Assembly (NCBI GenBank): GCA_963797605.1
Contig: CAWCPX010000015.1
Location: forward strand, 59,937-123,936
DNA from: DASQPR01 sp963797605
GTDB lineage: Bacteria > Actinomycetota > Actinomycetes > Mycobacteriales > Micromonosporaceae
Reading direction: 5' to 3'
DNA length: 64,000 nt
The notes beneath the pieces are model-generated. The model made no database searches. It was given only the letters and a program-made list of their open reading frames with translations, and was not told where the DNA came from. Positions 27,996-37,477 of this stretch are shown piece by piece. The translations under genes were made by a program, and so were the position numbers. Within the stretch, counting starts at the first letter, position 1, and each line of letters opens with the position of its first letter.

Positions 27996-28481
27996 ATGAG
28001 GCCGCCGTTGCATCGGCATATGCAGCTTCGCTCCGCTGCCGCCGGTGGTCCCGTGCCGTGGCGCAGCGGCATCGAATTGCTCGCCTTTGACCTGGTGGTG
28101 TGCTGCGCGGGCGTATGCGCGGAGCGGCTCATCGGCCTAAATATCGAGCATCCGTTGTTGTTCGCCACCTTGATGGCTGGCGTGTTGACGATCTATGAGT
28201 TGAACGGGCGAGACAGCGAACGTACCGCCCCCCGCCACCGGGTTGTCGCCGTACTCGTCGGAGGCGCGATCGTTTTCGTGCTGGCCAACTTGTTGGAGTC
28301 TGTGAACGGCGGATCTGACCTACACCGGTTGGGTCCGTCTATCCTCGGCGCGGCGATGGGCGTGTACGCGTTCATTGCCGTCACGCATCTGCCAGGACAG
28401 AATCGACAGTCCGCGCTACCTAGCCCGCGTGCTCACATGGACTCACCGTCTATGCCGAGCACCGATTCTGACCATGAGTGA
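27996..28481 (+). CDS. Small membrane protein of unknown function
   Basis: From ATG 27996 the frame gives 161 residues with four hydrophobic segments (ELLAFDLVVCCAGVCAERLI, PLLFATLMAGVLTIYEL, VVAVLVGGAIVFVLANLL, LGPSILGAAMGVYAFIAVTHL). The tail is polar. No family is recognised. It lies in the degraded-looking zone beside the integrase relic, so it may be accessory cargo. The 227 bp after it, up to the LLM gene, show nothing recognisable. Confidence 0.45.
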   Translation: MRPPLHRHMQLRSAAAGGPVPWRSGIELLAFDLVVCCAGVCAERLIGLNIEHPLLFATLMAGVLTIYELNGRDSERTAPRHRVVAVLVGGAIVFVLANLLESVNGGSDLHRLGPSILGAAMGVYAFIAVTHLPGQNRQSALPSPRAHMDSPSMPSTDSDHE

Positions 28482-28708
28482 TCGCCGCACGGAACCCAGT
28501 GACATCAAGTTCGACGTGGGCTGGCTACGTGCCTCGCTCGGTTAAGGTCCAGGCCTTCTGCGGCTGAGACCGGATGCGTAGTCCGAAGATCACGCCGCGC
28601 GCTCGCGGTGGGCTCGGTCATTCTTCAGGCCTACCAGCCCGGCGGCTCCCGATAGCCCGGAGAGGCTCGAAGCCTGTTTCTGTCGGACCTCTCCGGCATG
28701 ATGAACCG

Positions 28709-29581
28709 ATGACCACCCTCGGCGCCGTATTCCTCCCGTCCTACCCGCCGGAACGCCTCCGCAGCGTCGCCCGCACCGCCGAAGACGCGGGCCTGGAGCA
28801 GCTGTGGCTCTGGGAAGACTGCTTCAAAGAAGCCGGAATCTCCATGGTGACCGCCGCTCTCGCCGTCACCGACCGCCTCCAGGTAGGCGTCGGCGTCCTC
28901 CCGGTGCCGCTGCGCAACGTCGCTCTCACCGCGATGGAAGTCGCCACCCTCACCCGCATGTTCCCCGACCGCGCCATCATCGGCATCGGCCACGGCGTCA
29001 TCGACTGGATGGACCAGGTCGGTGCGAAGGCGGCTTCACCGCTCGGGCTGCTGCGCGAATACACGACTGCCCTGCGAGCCCTGCTCCGGGGCGAACGGCT
29101 GACCGTCGAAGGGCGCTATATTCGGCTGCGTGACGTGGCGCTCGACTGGCCGCCAGCGGTCGCGCCGGCGATTCTCAGCGCGGCCGAGGGCCCCAACACG
29201 CTGCGGCTCGCCGGCGAGGTCGCCGACGGCACGATTCTGACCGGCGGCAGCACTCCTGATCAGGTCCGCGCCGCGATCGCGCTCATCAATGAAGGGCGCG
29301 AGGCCACCGGCCGCACAGATCCACACAGCATCACGGTGTACGTCCCGATCGCGATCGGCTCCGGGGCGGCTGCACGGCTCCACGCCGACAAGACCTACTT
29401 CGGCGTGCCCGACGACGCACCGTTTGGCGTCGGGGGTGACGCCGCCGAGATTGCCGCCGGGCTGCAAGCGTGGGTCAACGCCGGCGCGACCACCGTTGTC
29501 GTGCAGCCCACGGCCGACGAAGCCGACCCGGAGGGCTTCGTCCGGTTCGTCGCCGAGCACCTCCGACCGCTCATCGCGTAG
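28709..29581 (+). CDS. LLM-class flavin-dependent oxidoreductase
   Basis: The product (290 residues from ATG 28709) is a luciferase-like monooxygenase/F420-dependent reductase family TIM barrel. Typical segments are GLEQLWLWEDCF, VGVGVLPVPLRN, IIGIGHGVIDWMDQVG and LSAAEGPNTLRLAGEVADG. In actinobacteria most such proteins use F420 or FMN. The substrate is unknown. The first insertion sequence begins 13 bp after the stop. Confidence 0.85.
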   Translation: MTTLGAVFLPSYPPERLRSVARTAEDAGLEQLWLWEDCFKEAGISMVTAALAVTDRLQVGVGVLPVPLRNVALTAMEVATLTRMFPDRAIIGIGHGVIDWMDQVGAKAASPLGLLREYTTALRALLRGERLTVEGRYIRLRDVALDWPPAVAPAILSAAEGPNTLRLAGEVADGTILTGGSTPDQVRAAIALINEGREATGRTDPHSITVYVPIAIGSGAAARLHADKTYFGVPDDAPFGVGGDAAEIAAGLQAWVNAGATTVVVQPTADEADPEGFVRFVAEHLRPLIA

Positions 29582-29594
29582 CGGGCGACCCTTA

Positions 29595-30607
29595 GTGCCC
29601 GTTCCTGAACTTGGTTCGTGTTCGGCGTGTCGGGCTGTAGATGCAGGGAACTCCTGGTAGATCGAGCGGTGTCTAGACGCCGTTCTGCCAGGAGTTCCGT
29701 TGCTATCGTGCCGCATACCCGGCCAGGAGTCTGCCCCGGGCCGTTTTTGTTGTCCTTTCCGCCGTGCACCGCGATGGTGTGCTGCGCAGACGTCGGTATC
29801 CGTCGGATATGACCGATGCGCAGTGGGCGGTCATCGACCCGCTATTACCGGACCCGGCCTGGCTGGGCGTGGCCGGCGGGCGGCCGGAGGAGCACTGCCG
29901 GCGCACGATCGTGGACGCGATCTTCTACCTGGTCGACAACGGCATCAAATGGCGGGCCCTACCAGCGGATTTCCCACCGTGGTCCACCGTGTACAACTTC
30001 TTCGCCGGCTGGCAAGCCGGCGGGATCACCACCCAGGTGCTGGACCGGCTGCGTGAACGGGTCCGGCTCGCCGAGGGGGCGGACGGCGACACCGACGGCG
30101 GCGGTCATCGACTCGCAATCGGTCAAAGCCGCAGAGACGGTGTGGCGTGGCAGCCGCGGATTACGACGCGGGCAAGAAGATCAACGGCCGTAAACGGCAC
30201 ATCGCCGTGGACACCGTCGGTCTGCTGATTTGTGTGCTGGTCACCGCGGCCAGCGTCCAGGACCGCGACGGTGCCCGGCCGCTGCTGGCCAAGATGGCCG
30301 CCGCCTGTGAGCGGGTGCGGCTGGTCTGGGCGGATGGCGGCTACGCCGGCAAGCTCCTGGACTGGGCCCGGGATACGTTGCACCTGCGGGTTCAGATCGT
30401 CAAACGCAGCGACGACCAGGTCGGGTTCGTCGTGCTACCGCGGCGGTGGGTGGTGGAGCGGACGCTGGCCTGGATCACCCGACACCGTCGCTGCGCCCGC
30501 GACTACGAAGCCCTGCCCGCCCATCACGAAGCCATGGTCTGCTGGGCCATGATCCGCATCACCAGCCGGACGCCTCGCCACCAGACCATAAGTTCAGGAA
30601 CGGGCAC
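29595..30607 (+). mobile_element. IS5-family insertion sequence
   Basis: A 1013-bp element with terminal inverted repeats beginning GTGCCCGTTCCTGAACTT (left 29595-29612) and the exact complement at the right end. It is flanked by TTA at 29592-29594 and 30608-30610, fitting a TNA target duplication of the IS1031-like branch of IS5. It carries one transposase gene and abuts the second insertion sequence on its right. Confidence 0.88.
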
Positions 30608-30611
30608 TTAG
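29764..30611 (+). CDS. IS5-family transposase; two frameshifts
   Basis: Three frames must be joined. The N-terminus has YPSDMTDAQWAVIDPLLP and the DUF4096-like segment NGIKWRALPADFPPWSTVY. The second frame gives AAVIDSQSVKAAETV with the first catalytic Asp. The third, after an extra T near 30161, gives GKKINGRKRHIAVDTVGLL, then WADGGYAG (second Asp) and RRWVVERTLAWITRHRR (Glu). All three DDE residues are present, so without the indels this would be an active-looking enzyme. Whether the breaks are real or sequencing errors is open. The last codons run into the right inverted repeat. Confidence 0.8.
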
Positions 30612-32329
30612 GCCTCGCAGAGGGATTAGTGGATGTTTTCGTGTCCTGCTGGCATGGTGATGCAGTGGGCACAGTGGACGGTTCCGAGGCGTCGTTGACG
30701 CGGAAGTTCGCGGTGCTGTTCCCGCATCTGGACGAGCGTCAGCGACGTCTGTTGATGGGTGCCGAGGCGCAGGCGCTGGGTCATGGTGGTATCCGTCTGG
30801 TCGCCCGCAGCGCCGGCGTCGGAGAGGCGACGGTAGCCCGCGGGGTTCGTGACCTGGCTTCAGGTGGTCATCCGCTCGGGCGGGTCCGGCGGCCGGCGCG
30901 GGTCGTAAACGGTTGACCGAGACGAATCCGGATCTGGGGGCGGCGTTGCTGGCGCTGGTCGAGCCGGACGAGCGGGGCGATCCGATGTCACCGCTGCGGT
31001 GGACGATCAAGTCCACCCGCCGGCTCGCGGATGAGTTGACCGCCCAGGGCCACCGCATTGGTGCGGACACCGTCGCTGACCTGCTCCGGGCGGAGGGTTT
31101 CAGCCTGCAGGGCAACGCCAAAACCGTCGAGGGCACCCGGCATCCGGACCGTGACGCCCAGTTCCGGTATCTCAACGAGACCGCCCGCGTCTATCCAGGG
31201 CGCGGGCAGCCGGTGATCAGCGTCGACACCAAGAAGAAGGAGTTGGTCGGGCAGTTCGAGAACGCGGGCGCCCAGTGGCGGCCGGAGGTGACCCGGAGCA
31301 AGTCAACGTCCACGACTTTCCCAGCGACGGAGCTCGGCAAGGCGTTCCGTACGGCATCTACGACATCGCCGCGAACACCGGCTGGGTGAACGTCGGCACC
31401 GACCACGACACCGCGGTGTTCGCCGTGGCGTCGATCCGCCGCTGGTGGCAGACGGCGGGCACGCGCGTCTACCCGCACGCCGATCGGCTACTGATCACCG
31501 CCGACGCGGGCGGATCCAACGGCTACCGCAGCCGCGCCTGGAAGACCGAACTCGCCGCCCTGGCCGCCGAGGCCGGACTGGCGATCACCGTCTGCCACCT
31601 CCCGCCCGGCACCTCGAAATGGAACCAGATCGAACACCGGCTGTTCTCCCACATCACCATGAACTGGCGCGGCCGACCCCTGACCAGCCACGAGGTCGTG
31701 GTCAACCTGATCGCCGCGACCACCACCCGCACCGGCCTGAGCGTCCACGCCGAACTCGACACCGGCACCTACCCGACCGGGATCAAAATCAGCGACGCCC
31801 AGATGGCGGCCCTACCCGTCACCCGACACACCTTCCACGGCGACTGGAACTACACCCTGCATCCCGAGTACACCGACTCCGAAGCCCAAACCGTCAGCGA
31901 CCAGGGCCCGATCACCGCGGCCACCGCAGACCTCCAAAGCCTGTCCCACCCCAGCCTGACCGGCATGACCAGACACGACCTGCGGGCCCTGACCACCGCA
32001 CTCCAAGCACTCCACGACGCGCGCATCGAAGCCGGACCACGCGCTCACCGTCTCGACGGTCAACCCCACGCCCCACGACACGGCCGCCCCAGACACCTGA
32101 CCTACACCCACCGCGTCCTGGCCACCGTCCTGCACCTGCGACTATCCCTACGCCACGACACCCTGGCCCACCTCTTCGGCTGCAGCCGAAGCACCATCCG
32201 GCGAATCATCGCCGAAACCCGCAAAGACCTCAACACCGACGCAACCACCATCGAACCGAACCCCACGCCGATGCCACTCACACACCTACTCGCCAAGATC
32301 CAAAAGGCTAGTTAATTCTCTGCGAGGCC
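30611..32329 (+). mobile_element. ISAzo13-family insertion sequence
   Basis: A 1719-bp element with inverted ends GGCCTCGCAGAG (left 30611-30622; right complement 32318-32329). It carries one long transposase gene. TTA stands on both sides (30608-30610 and 32330-32332); the left TTA is shared with the right duplication of the IS5 element and the right TTA is the stop codon of the SDR gene. Confidence 0.8.
30641..32315 (+). CDS. ISAzo13-family transposase; two frameshifts
   Basis: Three frames join into about 555 residues: LTRKFAVLFPHLDERQRRLLMG...GEATVARGVRDL, then TETNPDLGAALLALVEPDER...VISVDTKKKELVGQFENAG, then HDFPSDGARQGVPYGIYDIAANTGW, ITADAGGSNGYRSRAWKTEL, KWNQIEHRLFSHITMNWRG and a C-terminal helix-turn-helix (LAHLFGCSRSTIRRIIAETR). 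This is the ISAzo13 (Rhodopirellula-type DDE) pattern with Asp, Asp and Glu visible. Both breaks (near 30897 and 31278) are single-base losses, unlike the +1 breaks elsewhere. The exact start is uncertain. Confidence 0.8.
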
Positions 32330-33274
32330 TTAGCCGATCGTGTCCAGCGAAACCTGCCACAGCCGTGCCGCGGCCTCGGGGTCGAGCGCGTACGCCGCGA
32401 CTCCGGTCCGCGTTCCGGGCTGGTTGAGCCCGGCCTCGTTGCAGTCCTCGAAGTAGCGGCCGCCAACGCCATTGAGCAGCGGCGACGTGGCCACCAGCAC
32501 CGATGTGGCAGCGCCCTGCTCCGGCGTCTTCCACGACGGTGCCGCGGAACCGCCACTCGCGGCACGCATGCGATCGAGGTCTTCCTCGGAGACGTAACGC
32601 TGGAGGTTGGTGCGGATGCCGCCCGGCATCAGGGCGTTCACGGTGATCCCATCGTCGGCCCAACGCTTCGTCGCCTCGACGGCGAACAGCACGTTGGCGG
32701 TCTTCGACTGGCCGTACGCGGACCAGGGCTCGTATTCGCGCTCGTTGAAGTGAATGTCGTCGAAGACGACCGGTGACCGGAGGTGCGCGCTGGAACTCAC
32801 CGAGACGATCCGGGCCCCACCGGCGATCACGAGCGAGTCGTGGAGGCCGGTCGCGAGCGCGAAGTGGCCGAGGTGGTTCGTGGCGAACTGCATCTCCCAG
32901 CCCTCCGGCGTGCGCATCAACGGCGACGCCATCACGCCGGCGTTGTTGACGAGCACGTTCAGCGGACCATCCCACGCGTCCACGAACGCCGCGACCGACG
33001 CCTGGTCGGCCAGATCGAGCGGGGCGACGAAGATCTGCTTGTTGCCCGTCGTCGCGATGATGCCCGCAGCCGTGGCCTCGCCCGCTTCGAGGTTGCGGAC
33101 GGCCAGCGTGACCTCGGCGCCCGCGCCGGCGAACGCTCGCGCTGTCTCGATGCCGATTCCGGACGCACCGCCGGTCACGATGATCCGCTGGCCGGTCAGA
33201 TCGATCCCTTCGATCACCTGCTCGGCCGTCGACTGAGCAGAGAACGGCGTGATGATCGGATTACTCGAAGTCAT
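32330..33274 (-). CDS. Short-chain dehydrogenase/reductase
   Basis: A 314-residue classical SDR of the retinol-dehydrogenase-like type. TGGASGIG is at 34-41, NNAG at 110-113, the catalytic Tyr187 and Lys191 in YGQSK, and SVSSSAH carries the Ser. Substrate unknown. Its stop codon TTA (plus-strand 32330-32332) is the target copy at the edge of the ISAzo13 element, so the coding end is just preserved. It is divergent from the TetR gene, which likely represses it. Confidence 0.88.
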   Translation of the reverse strand: MTSSNPIITPFSAQSTAEQVIEGIDLTGQRIIVTGGASGIGIETARAFAGAGAEVTLAVRNLEAGEATAAGIIATTGNKQIFVAPLDLADQASVAAFVDAWDGPLNVLVNNAGVMASPLMRTPEGWEMQFATNHLGHFALATGLHDSLVIAGGARIVSVSSSAHLRSPVVFDDIHFNEREYEPWSAYGQSKTANVLFAVEATKRWADDGITVNALMPGGIRTNLQRYVSEEDLDRMRAASGGSAAPSWKTPEQGAATSVLVATSPLLNGVGGRYFEDCNEAGLNQPGTRTGVAAYALDPEAAARLWQVSLDTIG

Positions 33275-33324
33275 GATCTTTCCTGTCCCGCTCGAAGATG
33301 GTGGCTCGGAGCGCTATCCTAAAC

Positions 33325-33336
33325 GGAGGCTCCTCC
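33325..33336. promoter_or_regulatory. TetR operator copy 1
   Basis: GGAGGCTCCTCC lies in the SDR/TetR divergent promoter region. The same dyad core GGAGGNTCCTCC recurs 33 bp away, about three helical turns, which is typical of a regulator binding twice on one DNA face. Confidence 0.65.
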
Positions 33337-33357
33337 ATTACTCGTACCACGATAACT

Positions 33358-33369
33358 GGAGGTTCCTCC
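33358..33369. promoter_or_regulatory. TetR operator copy 2
   Basis: GGAGGTTCCTCC, the second copy of the dyad, nearer the TetR gene start. Together with copy 1 it brackets the probable overlapping promoters. Confidence 0.65.
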
Positions 33370-33425
33370 GCTTGCAAACGCTCACGTATCCTGAGAACTG
33401 TTCCCCACATCACTAAGGAGTAGTC

Positions 33426-34025
33426 ATGTCGGCCCCGAGTGCCCGTCCGTTACGCGCGGACGCGCAGCGCAACCGCGAGCAGCTGCTGGAGGCTGCCGCC
33501 CGGGCGTTCGCGCACGATGGGCCCGACGTGACACTCGACTCGATCGCGAAAGACGCCGGCGTCGGCATCGGCACGCTCTACCGGCACTTCCCGACGCGCG
33601 AGGCCCTCGTCGACGCGGCCTATCGCAACGAGCTGGCCCGGCTCTGCGATTCCGTGTCCGACCTCCTCGACACCCAGCCCGTCGACGTCGCGATGCGCGC
33701 CTGGATGGATCTGTTCGTCGATTACATGACGACGAAGCGGGGCATGGCCGACGCGTTGCGCGCGCTGATCGCCTCCGGCGGAAATCCGTTCGCCGAGAGT
33801 CGCGGCCGGCTGCTCGATGCGATCTCGACCCTGATCCGGGCCGGTGCCACGGTCGGTGCGGTGCGCTCCGACATCGACCCGAGCGACGTGCTCGCGAGCC
33901 TCAGCGGTGTCTCGCTCGCGGCCGGCGAGCCCGCGCAACGCGACCAGGCCCGGCGCCTGCTCGATCTGCTGATGGACGGCTTGCGTTTCGGCGCGCGGAC
34001 CAACGCTTCGGGGGGCCGCGCGTAG
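33426..34025 (+). CDS. TetR/AcrR-family regulator
   Basis: A 199-residue protein with an N-terminal helix-turn-helix (FAHDGPDVTLDSIAKDAGVG, then IGTLYRHFPTREALVDAAY, residues about 25-65) and a variable C-terminal ligand domain. AAGGAG precedes the ATG. It is divergent from the SDR gene with two inverted operator-like dyads in between, so autorepression and control of the SDR are the likely role. Confidence 0.9.
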   Translation: MSAPSARPLRADAQRNREQLLEAAARAFAHDGPDVTLDSIAKDAGVGIGTLYRHFPTREALVDAAYRNELARLCDSVSDLLDTQPVDVAMRAWMDLFVDYMTTKRGMADALRALIASGGNPFAESRGRLLDAISTLIRAGATVGAVRSDIDPSDVLASLSGVSLAAGEPAQRDQARRLLDLLMDGLRFGARTNASGGRA

Positions 34026-34612
34026 CCGCGGCGCGGTGTGCCGACGGCGCCCACCGTGACGTCGCCGATGACCCGCCGCCACGGACGACACGATGCGCAT
34101 GAGACAAACGAGCTGCCGACCCCGAAGTAATGGGCATAGGGATAATCGAGGGCTCGTTTAGCCATTCCGCTATTGACCGCATTACTTCGGCACCGCGTGG
34201 TGTCCTGTCCGGCCCACGACAACACCCATCCGAAGGCTGGCGCTTATCCATTCCCGGTCTCACAATCGACTCGCAGCTGAGCAATCTCACAGCAAGCGCT
34301 CACCAACCGCAATCGTGGCGCAACTCCACGTCACCGCCAAATGCGGGCATGGGCTCCTAGCTGGGAAAACATTGCATTGGCGAAAGCAAATGGCATTTGG
34401 CCGGACAATGTGGCCAAATGCCAAGTGCCAGTGAACGCCTGAATCGCCGGATGTCAGCCGAATTGCAATCCCTCGTTACCACGAAAGACAACCCTCGATG
34501 CACCTTTGCACGTGGCGCCGCCCGCAATAGATTCCCCCATCATGACCTCGTGCCGGCATGCCCTGCGGGTCCACGAGACCCACTGACCCCCAACTTCGAG
34601 AGGACCGCCCCC
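34026..34612. other. Intergenic region with two inverted repeats
   Basis: About 590 bp without a supported gene. CCGAAGTAATG (34122-34132) pairs with CATTACTTCGG (34180-34190), enclosing 47 bp. TGGCATTTGGCC (34391-34402) pairs exactly with GGCCAAATGCCA (34412-34423) over a 9-nt loop, a strong hairpin about 190 bp ahead of the beta-helix gene. The region is clearly lower in GC than its surroundings near 34270-34400. Leader-RNA structure or regulator sites are both possible. Confidence 0.5.
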
Positions 34613-37072
34613 ATGAAAACGAACAGAGGCGCCCACCGCCCGCCGCCTCGACGCCGACTGGTCCGCATCGGCACCTCGGTGGTCGTTGCGGGTGCGGCCA
34701 CAATCACCGCACTGGTGACGTTCTCAGGCGCATACGCGGTCGCCAACACCCTCTACGTCAGCGCCGCTACCGGATGTAGCGACGCCGGCATCGGCACCCA
34801 GGCGGTGCCGTACTGCACGATCAACAAGGCCGCGACGGTCGCGACCGCCGGCCAGACCGTTCTCGTCGCCGGCGGCACCTACAGCGAGAAGGTAACCGTC
34901 GCCAACTCCGGCGTCGCGGGGCAGCCGATCGTGTTCAAGCCGGAGACAAGCAGCACGGTCACGCTCACGGGAGCGGCGGACGGCTTCTTCGTCTCAGGCA
35001 AGAGTTACATCACGATCCAGGGCTTCACGATCACCGGGACTACCTCTTACGGCATCTACCTCAACAACGCGTCGAATATCACGGTCGACAGCAACAAGGT
35101 GTCGCAGAGCGGCCACCCGGTGCAGCTCCAGACGGCCTCCGGCATCGAGCTGGCTAGCACGTCGAACTCCCTCGTCACCGGGAACACGTCGGACAACAAC
35201 AGTGACCACGGCATCAACCTGTTCGGCACGTCGACGGGCAACACGATCAGCTACAACGAGGCGAGCGGCAACGCCGAGGGTTGGCAGCGCAACGCGAACG
35301 GCATCCTCGTCACCGGGCCGGGCAACACTGTCGTCGGCAACGTCGTGCACGACAACGAAGACTCCGGCATCCAGGTTTACCCGACCGGCGACAACACGCT
35401 GGTGGTCTCGAACGTGTCGTACAACAACGGTGACCACGGCATCGACAACATGGGTGTAGCCAACGGTCGGATCATCGGCAACACCGTCTATCACAACTGC
35501 ACGACCGGCATCAATGTCGAGGGCGCGTCCAGCGGCTACACGGTCGAGAACAACATCGCCGTCGACAACGCGGTGTACCCGGCATATGCAGGAATCGCAT
35601 GCGCGCGACACGCCGGCAACATCGGTATCTGGGACACGGCCTTCACCGGCGTCACGGTCGACAACAACCTCGTCTACCTCTCGAAAGCCGGCACGATGTA
35701 CGGCTTCGCCGGTGTCCCGTACACCTCGCTCGCGGCTATGAAGACGGCGACCGGCCAGGAGGCTCGCGGGATCCAAGCGGACCCGAAATTCACGGCAGCC
35801 GGAACGGGCGGCTTCTCCCTGCTGCCCAACTCACCGGCGATCGACGCCGCGAACTCCGGCGTGTCGGGTGAACCCTCCACCGACATCACCGGCGCCAGCA
35901 GGGTCGATGACCCGTCCGTGGCCGACACCGGCATCGGATCACGCACCTTCGACGATATCGGCGCATACGAGTTCATACCGCCGGTCATCCTCCCGAGCGG
36001 CACGTACACGCCGGCTGGTCCGGTCCGGGTCCTCGATACTCGGTCCACCACACCCGTTGCTGCGGGTGCCACGCTCAACCTGACCGTCACCGGCTCCAAC
36101 GGTGTCCCGGCCAGCGGCGTCACCGCCGTCGTCCTCAACGTCACCGTCACCAGCCCCACCAAATCAGGGTTCCTGACCGTGTTCCCCAACGGCCAGACCC
36201 AACCGACCGTGTCCAACCTCAACTTCACCGCCGGCGAAACCATCCCGAACCTGGTCATCGTCCCCGTCACCAACGGGAAGATCTCCTTCTTCAACGGCAG
36301 CGCCGGCACCATCCAGATCCTCGCTGACCTCGCCGGCTACTACAGCAGCAACGGCGGCTCGAAATACGCGCCGGCTGGTCCGGTCCGGGTCCTCGATACT
36401 CGGTCCACCACACCCGTTGCTGCGGGTGCCACGCTCAACCTGACCGTCACCGGCTCCAACGGTGTCCCGGCCAGCGGCGTCACCGCCGTCGTCCTCAACG
36501 TCACCGTCACCAGCCCCACCAAATCAGGGTTCCTGACCGTGTTCCCCAACGGCCAGACCCAACCGACCGTGTCCAACCTCAACTTCACCGCCGGCGAAAC
36601 CATCCCGAACCTGGTCATCGTCCCCGTCACCAACGGGAAGATCTCCTTCTTCAACGGCAGCGCCGGCACCATCCAGATCCTCGCTGACCTCGCCGGCTAC
36701 TACAGCAGCAACGCCACCGCGACGTACACGCCGGCTGGTCCGGTCCGGGTCCTCGATACTCGGTCCACCACACCCGTTGCTGCGGGTGCCACGCTCAACC
36801 TGACCGTCACCGGCTCCAACGGTGTCCCGGCCAGCGGCGTCACCGCCGTCGTCCTCAACGTCACCGTCACCAGCCCCACCAAATCAGGGTTCCTGACCGT
36901 GTTCCCCAACGGCCAGACCCAACCGACCGTGTCCAACCTCAACTTCACCGCCGGCGAAACCATCCCGAACCTGGTCATCGTCCCCGTCACCAACGGGAAG
37001 ATCTCCTTCTTCAACGGCAGCGCCGGCACCATCCAGATCCTCGCTGACCTCGCCGGCTACTACAAAGGCTGA
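34613..37072 (+). CDS. Secreted parallel beta-helix protein with three identical LDTR-type repeats
   Basis: The product (819 residues from ATG 34613 after GAGAGGA) has a signal peptide (LVRIGTSVVVAGAATITALV) and a right-handed beta-helix of about 430 residues, with rungs such as NNASNITVDSNKVSQSG and GNTISYNEASGNA typical of pectate-lyase or DUF1565-like folds. Three C-terminal repeats of 120 residues follow, each with PVRVLDTRSTTPVAAGATL, VVLNVTVTSPTKSGFLTVFP, SNLNF and LADLAGYY. The upstream extension to 34397 is not needed. The paralogue at 13197-15761 shares this architecture. Confidence 0.85.
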   Translation: MKTNRGAHRPPPRRRLVRIGTSVVVAGAATITALVTFSGAYAVANTLYVSAATGCSDAGIGTQAVPYCTINKAATVATAGQTVLVAGGTYSEKVTVANSGVAGQPIVFKPETSSTVTLTGAADGFFVSGKSYITIQGFTITGTTSYGIYLNNASNITVDSNKVSQSGHPVQLQTASGIELASTSNSLVTGNTSDNNSDHGINLFGTSTGNTISYNEASGNAEGWQRNANGILVTGPGNTVVGNVVHDNEDSGIQVYPTGDNTLVVSNVSYNNGDHGIDNMGVANGRIIGNTVYHNCTTGINVEGASSGYTVENNIAVDNAVYPAYAGIACARHAGNIGIWDTAFTGVTVDNNLVYLSKAGTMYGFAGVPYTSLAAMKTATGQEARGIQADPKFTAAGTGGFSLLPNSPAIDAANSGVSGEPSTDITGASRVDDPSVADTGIGSRTFDDIGAYEFIPPVILPSGTYTPAGPVRVLDTRSTTPVAAGATLNLTVTGSNGVPASGVTAVVLNVTVTSPTKSGFLTVFPNGQTQPTVSNLNFTAGETIPNLVIVPVTNGKISFFNGSAGTIQILADLAGYYSSNGGSKYAPAGPVRVLDTRSTTPVAAGATLNLTVTGSNGVPASGVTAVVLNVTVTSPTKSGFLTVFPNGQTQPTVSNLNFTAGETIPNLVIVPVTNGKISFFNGSAGTIQILADLAGYYSSNATATYTPAGPVRVLDTRSTTPVAAGATLNLTVTGSNGVPASGVTAVVLNVTVTSPTKSGFLTVFPNGQTQPTVSNLNFTAGETIPNLVIVPVTNGKISFFNGSAGTIQILADLAGYYKG
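36009..37064 (+). repeat. Three tandem 360-bp units, identical at DNA level
   Basis: Units begin at 36009, 36369 and 36729. About 336 bp of each (from CGCCGGCTGG to GGCTACTAC) are identical by eye in all three; only the linkers differ. Synonymous sites are also identical, indicating very recent duplication or gene conversion. Confidence 0.92.
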
Positions 37073-37179
37073 TCCAGCGGCAGACAGGTAAACACCGGAA
37101 GCCCGGACTGACGCATCACGTTGGTCCGGGCTTCGCCGCGTGCGAGGCCGGATATTCCGGATGATGACCCTGCTGCGGG

Positions 37180-37477
37180 GGAGTAGGCTCCGTAGCCAAC
37201 AGCGACGACGGAGACGAGTAACGCCTCGACCACCGGAGTCGGAGAGAGCCACCGGCAGCTGCGAAGGTGGCCTCCGGCCGGGGCGCCAAGACCCTCCTGA
37301 GCTGCGGGGAAGAACAGCCCTCCCCGAGGGCTCAGTAGAACTCCGCCGGTTCGCCCACGTCACGGGTTTTGAGGCCGCGCCGGCAACGGCACGGTGAAGG
37401 TGTGGTGGCACCGCGAGGATCCCGCTCGCCCACACCTCTCTGGGGATCGCGTTGCGACACCAGAGGAGGCCCAAGCC
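37180..37477 (+). promoter_or_regulatory. T-box riboswitch upstream of AspRS2
   Basis: Stem I elements in order: CAGC/GCTG base with a GACGAC/TGA kink-turn-like bulge, GGAG/CTCC, the AGTA S-turn strand (near 37218-37221), CGCCTC/GGGGCG, CCGGAG/CTCCGG, and AGAGAGCC with the distal GGTGGC. Folding leaves CCAAGACC opposite AGTA, so GAC (37290-37292, Asp) is the specifier candidate. Downstream GGTGTGG/CCACACC encloses the T-box bulge TGGCACC and GCGAG/CTCGC. CCTCTCTGG can alternatively pair with CCAGAGGAGG, which holds the ribosome-binding site, so control should be translational. Confidence 0.85.
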
